64,000 bases of DNA, from assembly GCA_016195325.1 (NCBI GenBank), contig JACPZX010000105.1, positions 1 through 64,000 on the forward strand, in the 5' to 3' direction. The translations under genes and the position numbers were made by a program. Below the pieces are notes generated by a model, which did not search any database, was not told the DNA's origin, and was given only the letters and a program-made list of their open reading frames with translations. Source of the DNA: Acidobacteriota bacterium (GTDB lineage Bacteria; Acidobacteriota; Polarisedimenticolia; JACPZX01). Positions 10,249 to 20,285 of this stretch are shown here, piece by piece (within the stretch, counting starts at the first letter, position 1; every line of letters begins with the position of its first letter).

Positions 10249-11163
10249 ATGCCCACACCGCAGCCCGGCATCATTCCCGGCGGCAACGCCCACGCCTGCT
10301 TCGTCGTCCTGCGAGTCGCGCCCACCGCGACGAGGAGCGCCGCCGCCGCTTTGAACCGAGCGCAGGCGGAATCTCTCGAGATCGCGGCGCTCGACTCGCG
10401 CGCGCGCCTCGTCATGAACGTCGGCGTGGGCCCCGAGATGTGGGACCGCCTCTCGCCGACCGTCCGGCCGAAGGGGCTTCGCCCGTTCAAGTCCCTGCGC
10501 GCGGAGGGGAGGAGCGCCCCATCCACGGGCGGCGATGTCCTTCTCCACATCGCCTCGTTGCGTCACGACATGAACTTCGAGCTCGCCTCGCGCCTCGTTC
10601 GATCCATGGAGGGCGCCGAGGTCGCCGAGGAGGCCCATGGCTTCCGCTACCTCGACTCGCGCGACCTCACGGGCTTCATCGACGGCACCGAGAACCCGGT
10701 CGGCGAGGCGCGGGCGGCCGTCGCGCTCATCGGCGACGAGGACGCGCGCTTCGCGGGGGGGTCGTACGCCGCGACGCAGCGCTACGTCCACGATCTGGCG
10801 GCCTGGAGACGGGTGCCGGTGGCGGAGCAGGAGGGGATCGTCGGCCGGACAAAGCCCGACAGCGTGGAGCTGGATGAGCGCCGGATGCCGGCGACATCGC
10901 ACGTGAGCCGGACCGTCATCAAGGCGGACGGCGTGGAGCTGAAGATCCTCAGGCACTCGTACCCGTACGGGACGCTTCGCGAGTCCGGGCTCTTCTTCAT
11001 CGCCTACGGGAAGACGCTCGACAATTTCGAGTCGATGCTGGCGCGCATGATGGGCACCAGCGGGGACGGCGGGCGCGATCGCCTGATGGAGTTCAGCCGC
11101 GCCGTGACCGGGGCGACCTTCTTCGTCCCATCGATGGAAGTGCTGGCATCCCTGGGGAAGTGA
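10249..11163 (+). CDS. Dye-decolorizing (DyP-type) haem peroxidase
   Basis: A 304-residue DyP-family peroxidase. The family signature GFIDGTENP is visible at residues 142-150, with the catalytic Asp at 145. The C-terminal half has the conserved SHVSRT and GLFFIAYGK stretches, the former carrying the likely proximal haem His. DyPs oxidise phenolic or dye-like substrates, or porphyrins, with H2O2. No signal peptide or Tat motif is present, so this one resembles the cytosolic YfeX type. GGAGG sits 5 nt before the ATG. The stop overlaps the start of the copper ATPase as GTGA, so the two are coupled. Confidence 0.93.
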   Translation: MPTPQPGIIPGGNAHACFVVLRVAPTATRSAAAALNRAQAESLEIAALDSRARLVMNVGVGPEMWDRLSPTVRPKGLRPFKSLRAEGRSAPSTGGDVLLHIASLRHDMNFELASRLVRSMEGAEVAEEAHGFRYLDSRDLTGFIDGTENPVGEARAAVALIGDEDARFAGGSYAATQRYVHDLAAWRRVPVAEQEGIVGRTKPDSVELDERRMPATSHVSRTVIKADGVELKILRHSYPYGTLRESGLFFIAYGKTLDNFESMLARMMGTSGDGGRDRLMEFSRAVTGATFFVPSMEVLASLGK

Positions 11164-13496
11164 GCGGCGTGGCGGAAATCGACCCCATCTGCGGGATGAC
11201 GGTCGATCCGAAGACCGCTCGCTCGGCGAAGGGACCTGACGGCCGCACCTACTATTTCTGCGCGCCGCGTTGTCTGGAACGGTTCGTGTCCGGCGCCCTT
11301 CCCCGTCCCGCGGCGCCCGCGGTCATGACGATCGGCAAGATCGGTTCCACGCCGAAGCCCGCGGCGGTCGGGAGCGTCGAGGCGCGCCCGTTCACGTGCC
11401 CGATGCACCCGGAGATCGTGAAGCAGGGCCCCGGCGCCTGCCCGATCTGCGGGATGGCCCTCGAGCCGGTCGAGGTGGCGGCCGGGCCCGAGGGGAACCC
11501 CGAGCTCGACGCGATGACGCGCCGGCTCAAGATCGCCGCAGCCCTCGCGCTCCCGCTGCTGGTCCTCGAGATGGCGCCGATGATCCCCGGCGTCCCGGCG
11601 CACGACGGGCTGGGCGCGACCTCGGGCGCGTGGCTCCAGCTCCTCCTCGCGACGCCCGTCGTGCTCTGGTGCGGCCTCCCCTTCTGGGAGCGCGGGTGGG
11701 CCTCGGTCGTGAACCGCTCGCCCAACATGTTCACGCTGATCGCGATGGGGATCGGCGTCGCGTACGGCTCCAGCCTCGCCGCGACGATCGCTCCCTGGAT
11801 CTTCCCGCCCGCCTTCCGCGAAGCCGACGGATCGGTCCCTCTCTACTTCGAGGCGGCGGCCGTCATCACCGCGCTCGTCCTCGTGGGCCAGGTCCTCGAG
11901 CTCGGGGCCCGCGACAGGACCGGCTCCGCGATACGGGCGCTCCTGGGCCTCAGGCCGAGAACGTCGCGCCGTCTCGACGCGGCCGGGGGCGAGGAGGAGA
12001 TCCCGACCGAGCACGTGATGCCCGGCGATCACCTCCGCATCCGCCCCGGCGAGAAGTTTCCCGTCGACGGCGCCGTCCTCGAGGGGACGGGCACGGTCGA
12101 CGAGTCGATGCTCACCGGTGAGCCCGTACCGGTCGCGAAGGTGGCCGGTGCGCGCCTCGCCGCCGGGACGATCAACGGGACGGGGAGCTTCGTGATGCGC
12201 GCCGAGCGCGTCGGCCGCGACACCCTTCTCGCGCAGATCGTGAAGCTGGTCACCGAATCCCAGCGCAGCCGCGCGCCGATCCAGCGCCTCGCGGATTCCG
12301 TCGCCGCGTGGTTCGTGCCGGCGGTCGTCGTGGCGGCCGGTATCACATTCGGAGTGTGGGCCACGTTCGGCCCCGACCCGCGCCTCGCGCACGCCCTCGC
12401 GGCCGCCGTCGCGGTGCTCATCATCGCGTGCCCGTGCGCCCTCGGCCTCGCAACTCCGATGTCGATCCTTGTCGGCGCCGGCCGCGGCGCCATGGCGGGC
12501 GTCCTCGTGCGGAACGCCGAGGCCCTCGAGCGGCTGGAGAAGGTCGACACGCTCCTCGTGGACAAGACCGGCACGCTGACCGACGGGAAGCCGAAGGTCG
12601 TCGCGATCAAGGCGGCCGCCTCCGAGACCGAAGTCCTGAGCCTCGCCGCCGCCGTCGGCGCGGCCAGCGAGCACCCGCTTTCCGGCGCGATCCTCGCCGC
12701 CGCCCGCGAGCGGTCCCTCGCCATCCCCCCCGCCACGGAGTTCGAGTCGATCACCGGGAAGGGAATCCGCGGGCGCGTCGAGGGGCGCCGCGTCGCCGTC
12801 GGCAGCCGCGCCCTCCTCGACGACGCGCCCGCGACGGATGCCGCCGGGCTTCTCGAGGGCGCCGAGGAGTTCCGCAGCCACGGCTGGACCGCTGTCTTCG
12901 TCGTCGTCGACGGATCGGTCGCGGGGCTTCTCGCGATCTCGGATCCGGTGAAGACCTCCACGCGCCCTGCCCTGCGCGCCCTGAAGGCCGAGGGGCTGCG
13001 CGTCGTGATGGTGACGGGGGACGGCGTGACCACGGCCCTCGCGATCGGGAAGGAGCTGGGGATCGACGACGTCATGGCGGGGGTGCTCCCCGCCGAGAAG
13101 GCGGACGTCGTGGCGAGGCTTCAGCGCGAGGGGCACGTCGTGGCGATGGCCGGCGACGGCATCAATGACGCTCCGGCCCTCGCGCGCGCCGACGTGGGCA
13201 TCGCGATGGGGACGGGGACGGACGTCGCGATCGAGAGCGCGTCGATCACCCTCCTTCACGGCGATCTCGCGGGAATCGCTCGGGCGCGGCGTCTCTCGCG
13301 CGCGACGATGGGGAACATCCGGCAGAACCTCTGGCTCGCCTTCGGCTACAACGTCCTGGCCGTGCCGATCGCCGCGGGAGCGCTGTATCCGGTCTTCGGG
13401 TTGCTGCTGTCGCCGATGATCGCGAGCGCGGCGATGAGCTTCTCTTCCGTCTCGGTGATCGCGAACGCCTTGAGGCTGCGGAGGGTGGTGCTGTGA
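11160..13496 (+). CDS. copA: Copper-transporting P1B-type ATPase with YHS and heavy-metal-binding domains
   Basis: A 778-residue heavy-metal P-type ATPase starting at a GTG that overlaps the DyP stop. The N-terminus has a YHS domain (C11 in PICGM; C34 and C38 in FCAPRC) and then an HMBD unit (CPMHPEI...[10 protein letters not shown], ~80-103) in place of classic CxxC HMA domains. Membrane helices follow. The metal-site CPC is at 424-426, the phosphorylated Asp at 468 ([10 protein letters not shown]), and the hinge [10 protein letters not shown] near 665. FGYN and MSFSSVS in the last helices match the Cu+-exporting P1B-1 class. Expected to export Cu(I) from the cytoplasm. Its stop overlaps the next start as GTGA. 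Confidence 0.93.
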   Translation: MSGVAEIDPICGMTVDPKTARSAKGPDGRTYYFCAPRCLERFVSGALPRPAAPAVMTIGKIGSTPKPAAVGSVEARPFTCPMHPEIVKQGPGACPICGMALEPVEVAAGPEGNPELDAMTRRLKIAAALALPLLVLEMAPMIPGVPAHDGLGATSGAWLQLLLATPVVLWCGLPFWERGWASVVNRSPNMFTLIAMGIGVAYGSSLAATIAPWIFPPAFREADGSVPLYFEAAAVITALVLVGQVLELGARDRTGSAIRALLGLRPRTSRRLDAAGGEEEIPTEHVMPGDHLRIRPGEKFPVDGAVLEGTGTVDESMLTGEPVPVAKVAGARLAAGTINGTGSFVMRAERVGRDTLLAQIVKLVTESQRSRAPIQRLADSVAAWFVPAVVVAAGITFGVWATFGPDPRLAHALAAAVAVLIIACPCALGLATPMSILVGAGRGAMAGVLVRNAEALERLEKVDTLLVDKTGTLTDGKPKVVAIKAAASETEVLSLAAAVGAASEHPLSGAILAAARERSLAIPPATEFESITGKGIRGRVEGRRVAVGSRALLDDAPATDAAGLLEGAEEFRSHGWTAVFVVVDGSVAGLLAISDPVKTSTRPALRALKAEGLRVVMVTGDGVTTALAIGKELGIDDVMAGVLPAEKADVVARLQREGHVVAMAGDGINDAPALARADVGIAMGTGTDVAIESASITLLHGDLAGIARARRLSRATMGNIRQNLWLAFGYNVLAVPIAAGALYPVFGLLLSPMIASAAMSFSSVSVIANALRLRRVVL

Positions 13497-14503
13497 GACA
13501 TCTCGCGTGGATCTCCCTCGTTCTCCTGACCGCAGCGTGCGTCGCCCCCACGTCGCCGCTCACCGAACCGGTCCCGCCGAGCGCGCCGTCGTCCCCGGTG
13601 GTCGGCGTGGCCGGGTTCGAGCTCCACGACGGCTTCTGGATGAACCTGCACCACGCCCTCTTCGAGCAGGGGCTCAAGAAGAGCCGGGGCGCGAAAACGG
13701 AGTCGCTCTGCGGGCGACCGTTGATCAGCCGGGAGCTCGTGGCGTGGGACGCGGCGATCGAGTTCTATCGCGCCAACTACGCGACGCGCGATCTCCTCTT
13801 CGACGATGCGCTCTCCTCGATCAAGACGGCGCTCGCGGCGATCGACGACGGGTCGGTGGTGACCGAGCCTCTTCCGGCGGATCTCGCCTCGATCCTCGCT
13901 GCGGCGGCGCCGATCTACCGCGGCTGCGGCTGGGAGACCCAGCGCGCGGCGAACGAGAGGTGGATCTCCGAGTTGAAGCCGAAGCTCGAGCGCGACGGCC
14001 CGTCGGTCGAACAGCGTCTTTCCGACGTCTACCGCGCGCCGTGGCCGGGGCGGATCCGCGTCGACGTCGTCGGCTATGCGAGCTGGTCGGGGGCGTACAC
14101 GACGCTCCATCCGGTGCACTCGGTGATCTCGGGCTCCGAACCGGGGCAACAGGGCCTCACCGGGTTCGAGATCGTCTTCCACGAGGCGTCGCACGCCCTC
14201 ATCGGACCGAACGACGGGATGATCACGAAAAAGCTGAACGAGGCGTTCAGCGCGCGCGGCGCGAAGGTGCCGCGGGATCTCTGGCACGCGCTCCTCTTCT
14301 ACTCGACGGGGGAAGTGGTTCGCGACCTCTTCGAGAGGGAGCACCTCGCGCCGTACACGCCGATGGCCTTCGCGGGGGGGCTCTACGACAGGGATCCGAA
14401 GTGGAAGGCGTTCGCCGACGCCATGGCGATCCACTGGAAGCCGTACCTGGACGGGAAGAGCGATCTCGACACGGCGGTGCGGGAGTTGGCCGAATCGCTG
14501 TAA
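13493..14503 (+). CDS. Lipoprotein with HExxH metalloprotease-like motif
   Basis: A 336-residue protein translated from a GTG that overlaps the copper ATPase stop. The N-terminus is a lipoprotein signal: hydrophobic core, then LTAAC as the lipobox, cysteine ~16. The central to C-terminal part has HEASH at residues 230-234 in the setting [13 protein letters not shown], which is the zincin zinc-binding helix. The second half resembles another protein in this window (28195-29691), which has HETSH in a similar context. Function is not known. Its place as third gene of the DyP-CopA operon suggests a periplasmic role linked to copper or oxidant stress, which is inference. Confidence 0.75.
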   Translation: MRHLAWISLVLLTAACVAPTSPLTEPVPPSAPSSPVVGVAGFELHDGFWMNLHHALFEQGLKKSRGAKTESLCGRPLISRELVAWDAAIEFYRANYATRDLLFDDALSSIKTALAAIDDGSVVTEPLPADLASILAAAAPIYRGCGWETQRAANERWISELKPKLERDGPSVEQRLSDVYRAPWPGRIRVDVVGYASWSGAYTTLHPVHSVISGSEPGQQGLTGFEIVFHEASHALIGPNDGMITKKLNEAFSARGAKVPRDLWHALLFYSTGEVVRDLFEREHLAPYTPMAFAGGLYDRDPKWKAFADAMAIHWKPYLDGKSDLDTAVRELAESL

Positions 14504-14577
14504 GTACCAGCCGATTACGTTCATGACCGCCAACCCCCAAGAAGCAGACGGTCTCCCAACTAATCAGCCAAGTCTAT

Positions 14578-15027
14578 CTATGGCGGCGACAGCACTCTCA
14601 CACTGAAGTGACGGCGAACGCATTTGCCCGACGCGAGCTGACCAGAATCCTCAGTGAACACAGCGGACTGAATTCCATCGAGAACTGCGGTCCGTAGAAC
14701 ATGATCATCGTGGGCTGGGAAGCGACACTTTCTCGCCTTCTCTCTTCGAGACGCCGACCAGTTGTTCAACCAGTTCCAATTTGCGCGCCCCGACCTGTCC
14801 GTGAGAAGTTCAAGGAACGCCTTGATGTGGTCATTCCTCGGGCTGATAACCTGACGATCGTACTCCGCGAGCAGCTTGGAGCTTATCAAGACCCGGAGCG
14901 AACCTGATTGGATTCGTCCCAAGAGTGCAAGGCGCTTGCGAAACATTCGACCTTCACGCGGCTCAGCAATGAGCGGGGCATTGGCCTTACGCAACACCGT
15001 TGTATCGATCACGCAGTCTCGAATCAA
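14578..15027 (-). CDS. PIN-like nuclease of the ATPase/PIN cassette
   Basis: A 149-residue protein read from a TTG at 15027 that overlaps the ATPase stop as TTGA; earlier in-frame starts lie inside the ATPase gene. The four-acid PIN pattern is visible: D8 in VIDTTVL, E55 in KLLAEYDR, D107/D108 in AHDDHVLRTAVL, and D127 in FTEDSGQL. PIN domains are Mg2+-dependent ribonucleases, common in toxins and defence modules. A tryptophan-rich linker (residues 84-90) is unusual. No separate antitoxin is present; the ATPase may hold it in check. Base composition is clearly lower in GC than the flanks. The family assignment is by motif and the role is inferred. Confidence 0.65.
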   Translation of the reverse strand: MIRDCVIDTTVLRKANAPLIAEPREGRMFRKRLALLGRIQSGSLRVLISSKLLAEYDRQVISPRNDHIKAFLELLTDRSGRANWNWLNNWSASRREKARKCRFPAHDDHVLRTAVLDGIQSAVFTEDSGQLASGKCVRRHFSVRVLSPP

Positions 15028-16361
15028 CGCTTCGCCTTGATTCCGACTTGGCTGGCCATCGCTTTCAAAATCGTCAATCGCTCCTTGGTCGCCTCTTCCA
15101 TGAATCCCCTTGGCCAACCTGCGACCTGGCCAACTGAATCGATGTCGAGACGTTGGGCGTGGCTCGTCCCGTCTGACCTCGCATCAACGTGGATGAGGCT
15201 CACGCTCTCAGGAGTGAGATTGGGGCCCGCGCCATGGCCGCGTCGCTTGCCGAGTATTGCCCGGCGAACTCGCAGCAGAAGATGCTCGCTGTGGGTCTCT
15301 ACGATAACTTGTCTTCCGCTTGCTACAAGGCCTATCAAGAAGTCGGCCATGGCCAACTGCGCGTCAGGATGGAGATGGATTTCAGGTTCCTGCACAAGAA
15401 AGATCGCGCCCGGACGGGTGCGGAGACCTTCGACGATCACTGGGAATGCTTGACTAATTCCAAACCCGACATCCGACAGATTTGCCCAGCGACCGGAATC
15501 GCGATCTCGAACCCTGACTTCGAAGATACGCGCAGCTTTCGACAGACGGCGGAGAGGTAGAAGTCTTACCTGGCCCACTTCCCGCAACCAGCGATTCACA
15601 CTTCTAAACAACTCACCTCGACCCTTGCGTCTTGTGATGTCATCGATCAGAGCAGCAACAACCCTCTCGCCAGAAAGGTCGACGTTCCCTGGGAGAACGC
15701 CTTGATACTCGTATCTCCTGTCAGGTTGGCGACGAAAAGCTCCAACAGCCTTCATCTCTCGAAGCATGAAGTCGAAGTCGAGCAGAAGCCGCCGCGCTCG
15801 ACCTCGTACTCGTTCGCGTGTCTGGTTCGGTTGTTTTCCGAAACCTTCTGAGCCTATTGCCGGAAGGAATCGCCCAACGGAGAATCGAAAGTTCGCAGAC
15901 TTCTCCCCCCCAAGTCGGTCGTGTCCAATCAGCAGCTCGTACGGACCCCCGGCTCCACGTCCACGGCGAATCTCTAGTGGAGGAACTTCCGGGCTCGTGA
16001 TCGTTAAGCGATTGATCCGCGGAGGTTGGGGTTCGTCACCGACAAACTCGAACTCAATCTTCCCTGAAGGCCGCTTGTCCCTGGGCTCCGGCTCGAACTC
16101 GAACGCCATCTGAATGTGGTTCTTGGCTTGGTGACCATGAACGATGTCAGCGTATGAGCTTACGGAATACAGGGGCCCCCTCGGATTTAGGCGAGGTCCG
16201 TACCCAGGCGAGTCGAGCGACTGTCTAAGGAGCAGAAGACTCTGAAGAATCGTTGATTTTCCGGTGTTGTTCCGACCGAAAATCAGCGTCAGCGGCGCGA
16301 GACGAATCTCTCCGCTGTCGCTGAATGACTTGAAGTTTCGAAGGTGAATGCTGTTCAGCAT
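15024..16361 (-). CDS. SMC/OLD-like AAA ATPase (DUF3696 type)
   Basis: A 445-residue ABC/SMC-like ATPase. The Walker A motif is GRNNTGKST at 29-37 after the typical N-terminus HLRNFKSFSDSGEI. The signature-like LSDVGFGISQAFPVI precedes the Walker B motif FLVQEPEIHLHPDAQ (~318-332) and the H-loop IVETHSEHLLLRVR (~350-363). The C-terminal tail (DIDSVGQVAGWPRGFMEEA) matches the end of DUF3696 ATPases. There is no TOPRIM nuclease domain such as OLD/GajA proteins have. The nuclease function seems to be supplied by the overlapping PIN-like gene. Both genes sit in an AT-richer patch between an HExxH lipoprotein and ribA. Probable function is phage or plasmid defence. Confidence 0.85.
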   Translation of the reverse strand: MLNSIHLRNFKSFSDSGEIRLAPLTLIFGRNNTGKSTILQSLLLLRQSLDSPGYGPRLNPRGPLYSVSSYADIVHGHQAKNHIQMAFEFEPEPRDKRPSGKIEFEFVGDEPQPPRINRLTITSPEVPPLEIRRGRGAGGPYELLIGHDRLGGEKSANFRFSVGRFLPAIGSEGFGKQPNQTRERVRGRARRLLLDFDFMLREMKAVGAFRRQPDRRYEYQGVLPGNVDLSGERVVAALIDDITRRKGRGELFRSVNRWLREVGQVRLLPLRRLSKAARIFEVRVRDRDSGRWANLSDVGFGISQAFPVIVEGLRTRPGAIFLVQEPEIHLHPDAQLAMADFLIGLVASGRQVIVETHSEHLLLRVRRAILGKRRGHGAGPNLTPESVSLIHVDARSDGTSHAQRLDIDSVGQVAGWPRGFMEEATKERLTILKAMASQVGIKAKR

Positions 16362-16451
16362 TGGTGGGCAAGTTCCAACTCACGCCGAGCGGATCTGCTA
16401 ACAGCGGAAGTGTTCTGTCAAGGACTGGAGCGTGAATGCCCGATTCTCCGC

Positions 16452-17189
16452 CTACTCCGTCATCCCCTCGACGAGCACCGGATCGCTCTGCTCCGGGATG
16501 CGCGCGCGGCCGTTCGAGTCGATGTAGTGCCCCGAGCGGATCGCCTTCGTCTGGAGGTAGAACCGGTTGTGGTCGTTCGGCGGGATGACGTGGGGGATGC
16601 GGCTGCTCACGGTGACGCCGAAGTGTGTGAGCTGCTCGATCTTCCGCGGGTTGTTCGTCATGAGCTGCACGCTCCGGACCGTCAGCGAGTGGATCATGTG
16701 CGCCGCGATCGCGTAGTCGCGCTCGTCGTCGCGGAAGCCCAGGGCGACGTTGGCCTCGACGGTGTCGAGCCCCATGTCCTGAAGCGCGTACGCCTTGATC
16801 TTGTTGACGAGCCCGATCCCCCGGCCCTCCTGGCGAAGGTAGAGGACCAGCCCCCGATCGAGCGATCCGATGCGACGGAGAGCCTGCTCGAGCTGATCGC
16901 GGCAGTCGCAGCGGAACGAGCCGATGACGTCCCCGGTGAGGCACTCGGAGTGGAGCCGCGCCGGGACGTCGGAAGCCCCGAGGATGTCGCCTCGAACGAC
17001 GGCGACGTGCTCCTTCGCGTCGCGGTTGTTCCAGAAGGCGACGATTCGGAACTCGCCGAACCGGCTCGGGAGATCGGCGACGCCCGCGATCCGGACGCAG
17101 ACCTTGTGCTCGCCGAACCCCTCGCAGTCGTGATCGCGATCGCGCTCGACCAGATCTTCCAGTCGCGTGATGGGCATGCCCGAGGCCAT
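16452..17189 (-). CDS. ribA: GTP cyclohydrolase II
   Basis: A 245-residue enzyme that opens the imidazole ring of GTP in the first step of riboflavin synthesis. The zinc-binding cysteines appear in HSECLTGDVIGSFRCDC. The GTP-handling motif LRQEGRGIGLVNKIKAYALQ and the TNNPRKIEQL stretch are intact. No DHBP synthase (RibB) domain is fused. The start is uncertain: 17189 gives MASGMPITRLED and 17234 gives a 15-residue-longer form with an AGG a few bases upstream. It is downstream of the PHP/glycosyltransferase gene on the same strand. No other rib genes are in the window. Confidence 0.9.
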   Translation of the reverse strand: MASGMPITRLEDLVERDRDHDCEGFGEHKVCVRIAGVADLPSRFGEFRIVAFWNNRDAKEHVAVVRGDILGASDVPARLHSECLTGDVIGSFRCDCRDQLEQALRRIGSLDRGLVLYLRQEGRGIGLVNKIKAYALQDMGLDTVEANVALGFRDDERDYAIAAHMIHSLTVRSVQLMTNNPRKIEQLTHFGVTVSSRIPHVIPPNDHNRFYLQTKAIRSGHYIDSNGRARIPEQSDPVLVEGMTE

Positions 17190-17381
17190 TCCGCCGCACG
17201 GGGTGAGATTCGAGCTCACGGGTGAGTCTCCCATAAAGCCTGACGATAGCTCACGGAAGCTCGGAGGCCCACAGGACCGCCATCTCCGTGACCTCGATGG
17301 CTGTTTTCTTCGAGCGCCGCGCCTCCTCGAGGAGGGCAAGGAGATGACGGTATCGTGAGGCTCAGTCTGCCACAGGCGGCG

Positions 17382-20285
17382 TCAGGAGGCGCGCGGCGGC
17401 GGCCAGGTGCCGCGCCACCCTTCGAGGATCCAGATTCTGCGTCGCGAGCCCGCGTCCCGGCCGCGGCCGAGATCGACGGTTTCTCCGGCGCGCACGGACT
17501 CGAAGTGGGGCGAGAGAAGCGCGATGGCCCGGGGCGTCGCGCGGTGCTGGCGCAGCACCAGGACGAGCGCATCTCCGGAGCGCGCGCTCTCGGTGAATCC
17601 CGGCCAGAAATCGTACTCGTTGGGGCGCCCCGACAGGTTGAGCGCGAAGACCGTCGGGCGATCCGGAAGATTGAACGCGAGCTCGGAGGCATCCTCGTAG
17701 TTGTCCGCCGCCACGTGGACGGTGCGCGCCCCCACCGTGCCGAGCGCCGCGCGGGCCTGCGCCGCCCCCTCCGCCAGCGCATCCCAGCCGTACGCGCGCC
17801 CGATGGGATCCGACGAGCCGCGGAATCTCACGACCGGGTAGATCGCGTGCGCGTAGATCACGGCGACGAAGATCGCCCCGACCACCGTCCCGATGCGGAG
17901 CCACCGGCGCCACGCCGGCCCGCCGGGCGTGATCGCGAGCAGGACGACGCCGGTGAGATACGCGGGCCCCGTCCAGTTGGGCGCCACGGGCTTGCGCAAC
18001 GCGCTGACGGCGAAGAAGACGGCGGTCGTGTCCGTCAGGATGGCGAGGAGCCGGTGCGGCGCCGGCGGCGCCGACCGGAGCGAGACGATCGTCGCCACGA
18101 AGATCATCGTGAGGAGGACCGGAGAGCCGAGCGCCGCCTGCCCCGCGAGAAGTGACAGCTCTCGCGCGAGCCCCGAGCCTCCTTCCCCGCCGAGCCCGTG
18201 GTGGAGCTGAAACGCGAACGACGCCCAACCGTTCGCCGCGTTCCACCCGATGACGGGCGTGAAGACCGCGAGGGCCACGATCCCCGAGGCGTAGGGCCAG
18301 AGGGTCGCGAGATGGCGGCGCAGTGAGGGGGTCGCGAGCAGCGCGACGAGCAGCCCCGCGGGCATCAGGACGGCGGTGTATTTCGACGCGAGGGCGAGGC
18401 CACAGAGGGCTCCGGCCGCCATCCACCACATCGCCGCGCGGCGGCTTCCCGGCGGTTGCTCGACGGCGCGCAGCACGCACGCGAGGGACGCCGCGAGCGC
18501 CGCGAGCAGGGGCGCATCGGGCGTCGCGACGACGAGTCCGGCCGCTGCGAAGGGGAGGCACGCGAGGACCAGTGCGGCTCGAAGCGCCGCGCCGTCGCCT
18601 CCGAGCCGGCGCGCCATCCACACGACGAGCCCGCACGCGGCGACCCCCGCGAGGATCGGAAAGAGGCGTACGCCCAGGATCGAGTCGCCGATCAGTGCGA
18701 CACCCGCCTTGATGAGGACGGCGACCCCCGGTGGATGATCGAAGTACCCGGCGGCGAGGTGGCGTGACCAGTCCCAGTAGTACGTCTCGTCGGGAACCAG
18801 GGGGATGATCCCCGCCATGAAGAAGCGCAGGAGCCCGGACCCCGCGACCACGAGGAGGGCCAGGGGCCAGGCTGGCCGGCTCCCGCCCTGCGCCGCCCGG
18901 TCCGCCTCCGAAGTCCCGGGAGCTCCGGCCGATGTCGGGCGCGCTCGCATGGAACGAGCCAGCGCGATCGCCACGAACCCTCCCCAGATCCACGTCAGCC
19001 ACGAGACGCGCTGGAGGGGGGAAAGATCCGTCAGGAGGTTCCACGCGGTCCGAGGGATCGACGCGAACGCCGATGCCGTCGTCTCCGCCCGTTCCGGCCG
19101 GCGCCGTTCGGCCACCTGAACCGCGTGGCGCCGGTTGGTGAGGACGGAGCTCACGATGGCGGCGTCCATCGCCTCGGGGGACATCGCGCGCCACTCCGGG
19201 ATTCGAAGGAGGTTCCACGCGCAGACCGTCCGGCCCCAACCGTGGTTGTTCGTGCCTGCGACCACCGCCAGATTCCCGCGATCGGCGAGCGCGAGGATCG
19301 CCGCGCGATCCCGCCCGGACTGCTGCAGACCGTTGGGCGCGCCGTCCGAGATCTCGATGGCCGCGAATGGAGGGGGGGACTTGCCCCGGAGCGGCATGGT
19401 CGACGGGAGATCGGTCGGCATCGGCAGGACGAACAGCGCGCCGGGAAACGCGTCTTCGGGACGCACCCCCGTCGTCCTCATCCGCTCCTCCAGCTCCGAC
19501 CGCCGGAGCAACGACGGCGATCCCGGGATGACGATCGCCTTCCGCCAGAGGCTCAGCTCGAGCCCGCGGAGAAGGAGAGTCCCGGCTCCCGCGTGCGCCG
19601 GGTTGCTCAGCTCCCCGAACTCCGCGGCGTGGCTCTCCTGAGGGGTGGAGACGTCCAACTGATGGTCGATGACGTACGACTGATGATCGGTGACGTACGA
19701 CACGTCGAACCCCGCGTCCTGGTGCCAGGCCCTGTTGTTCGAGGCGAGAAATCCCGAGCGCGCGTCCCACGACGCGCTCGTGTGGCTGTGAAAGTCGACC
19801 TTGACGAGATCGGGATCCTCGACCTCGAGGGAAGCCATCGGCCGGGGCCCGACGAGGAGAGCCGCGTAGAAGGCTGCGCCGCCGAGCACGAAGGCCAGGA
19901 GGATTCTGAGCTCGTGGCGCACGTTGAAGGCGGGCCGTTTCCTCGCGGCTCTCACGCGGGCCAGAATGAGGACGGCGAGCGCCGCGAGGAGGAGGGCCGC
20001 GTGCTGCGGCGACGAGAAGAGGGAGACGCTGTCCATCACGTCGCAGTAGGGCGAGATCAGAAGATATCGGGTCGAGAAGTGGAGATGTGCGGGGAGAATC
20101 GTCCCGGCGTCGGCGGGATCATGGATCGGGGACGTCGAAAAGAACGCCGAGACGAGAAGGGCTCCGGATAGAGCCGCGGGGACGATCCAGCGAGGCGAAG
20201 CCGCGCCGCGCCGCGCGGGCGAAGGGCCCTGTTCGGATTCTTCGAGGTGGTGACGCCGCGCGGCGCCGGTCTGCCGACCCATCAT
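17382..20285 (-). CDS. PHP-domain / GT-C (PMT/ArnT-like) glycosyltransferase fusion, membrane protein
   Basis: A 967-residue protein from the ATG at 20285, with GGGAGA 5 nt upstream. Two or three membrane helices lie in residues ~33-145. A PHP-type metallophosphoesterase-like domain follows: FHSH at 165-168, D174, TDH at 199-201, E243 in GLELSL, H348. Another helix comes near 430-445. The C-terminal ~480 residues form a GT-C glycosyltransferase with the loop DETYYWDWSRHL (D499/E500) and YFDHPP, then about ten membrane helices and a periplasmic tail. The GT-C half should transfer sugars from a lipid phosphate donor. The PHP half could be a phosphoesterase. I do not know this fusion as a characterised enzyme. 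Confidence 0.8.
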   Translation of the reverse strand: MMGRQTGAARRHHLEESEQGPSPARRGAASPRWIVPAALSGALLVSAFFSTSPIHDPADAGTILPAHLHFSTRYLLISPYCDVMDSVSLFSSPQHAALLLAALAVLILARVRAARKRPAFNVRHELRILLAFVLGGAAFYAALLVGPRPMASLEVEDPDLVKVDFHSHTSASWDARSGFLASNNRAWHQDAGFDVSYVTDHQSYVIDHQLDVSTPQESHAAEFGELSNPAHAGAGTLLLRGLELSLWRKAIVIPGSPSLLRRSELEERMRTTGVRPEDAFPGALFVLPMPTDLPSTMPLRGKSPPPFAAIEISDGAPNGLQQSGRDRAAILALADRGNLAVVAGTNNHGWGRTVCAWNLLRIPEWRAMSPEAMDAAIVSSVLTNRRHAVQVAERRRPERAETTASAFASIPRTAWNLLTDLSPLQRVSWLTWIWGGFVAIALARSMRARPTSAGAPGTSEADRAAQGGSRPAWPLALLVVAGSGLLRFFMAGIIPLVPDETYYWDWSRHLAAGYFDHPPGVAVLIKAGVALIGDSILGVRLFPILAGVAACGLVVWMARRLGGDGAALRAALVLACLPFAAAGLVVATPDAPLLAALAASLACVLRAVEQPPGSRRAAMWWMAAGALCGLALASKYTAVLMPAGLLVALLATPSLRRHLATLWPYASGIVALAVFTPVIGWNAANGWASFAFQLHHGLGGEGGSGLARELSLLAGQAALGSPVLLTMIFVATIVSLRSAPPAPHRLLAILTDTTAVFFAVSALRKPVAPNWTGPAYLTGVVLLAITPGGPAWRRWLRIGTVVGAIFVAVIYAHAIYPVVRFRGSSDPIGRAYGWDALAEGAAQARAALGTVGARTVHVAADNYEDASELAFNLPDRPTVFALNLSGRPNEYDFWPGFTESARSGDALVLVLRQHRATPRAIALLSPHFESVRAGETVDLGRGRDAGSRRRIWILEGWRGTWPPPRAS

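Noticed and set aside
11004-13259. Long open frame on the minus strand opposite the copper ATPase
   Set aside because: Arg-, Asp- and His-rich shadow typical of GC-rich coding DNA; it covers a gene with all P-ATPase motifs.
14505-16450. CCGATT at both edges of the AT-richer cassette as a target-site duplication
   Set aside because: Only six bases and not flush with the composition change; no integrase or inverted ends were found.
18990-20171. Long plus-strand frames opposite the PHP/glycosyltransferase gene
   Set aside because: Low-complexity Arg/Glu/Pro composition, no ribosome site, and the minus-strand product has clear domains.
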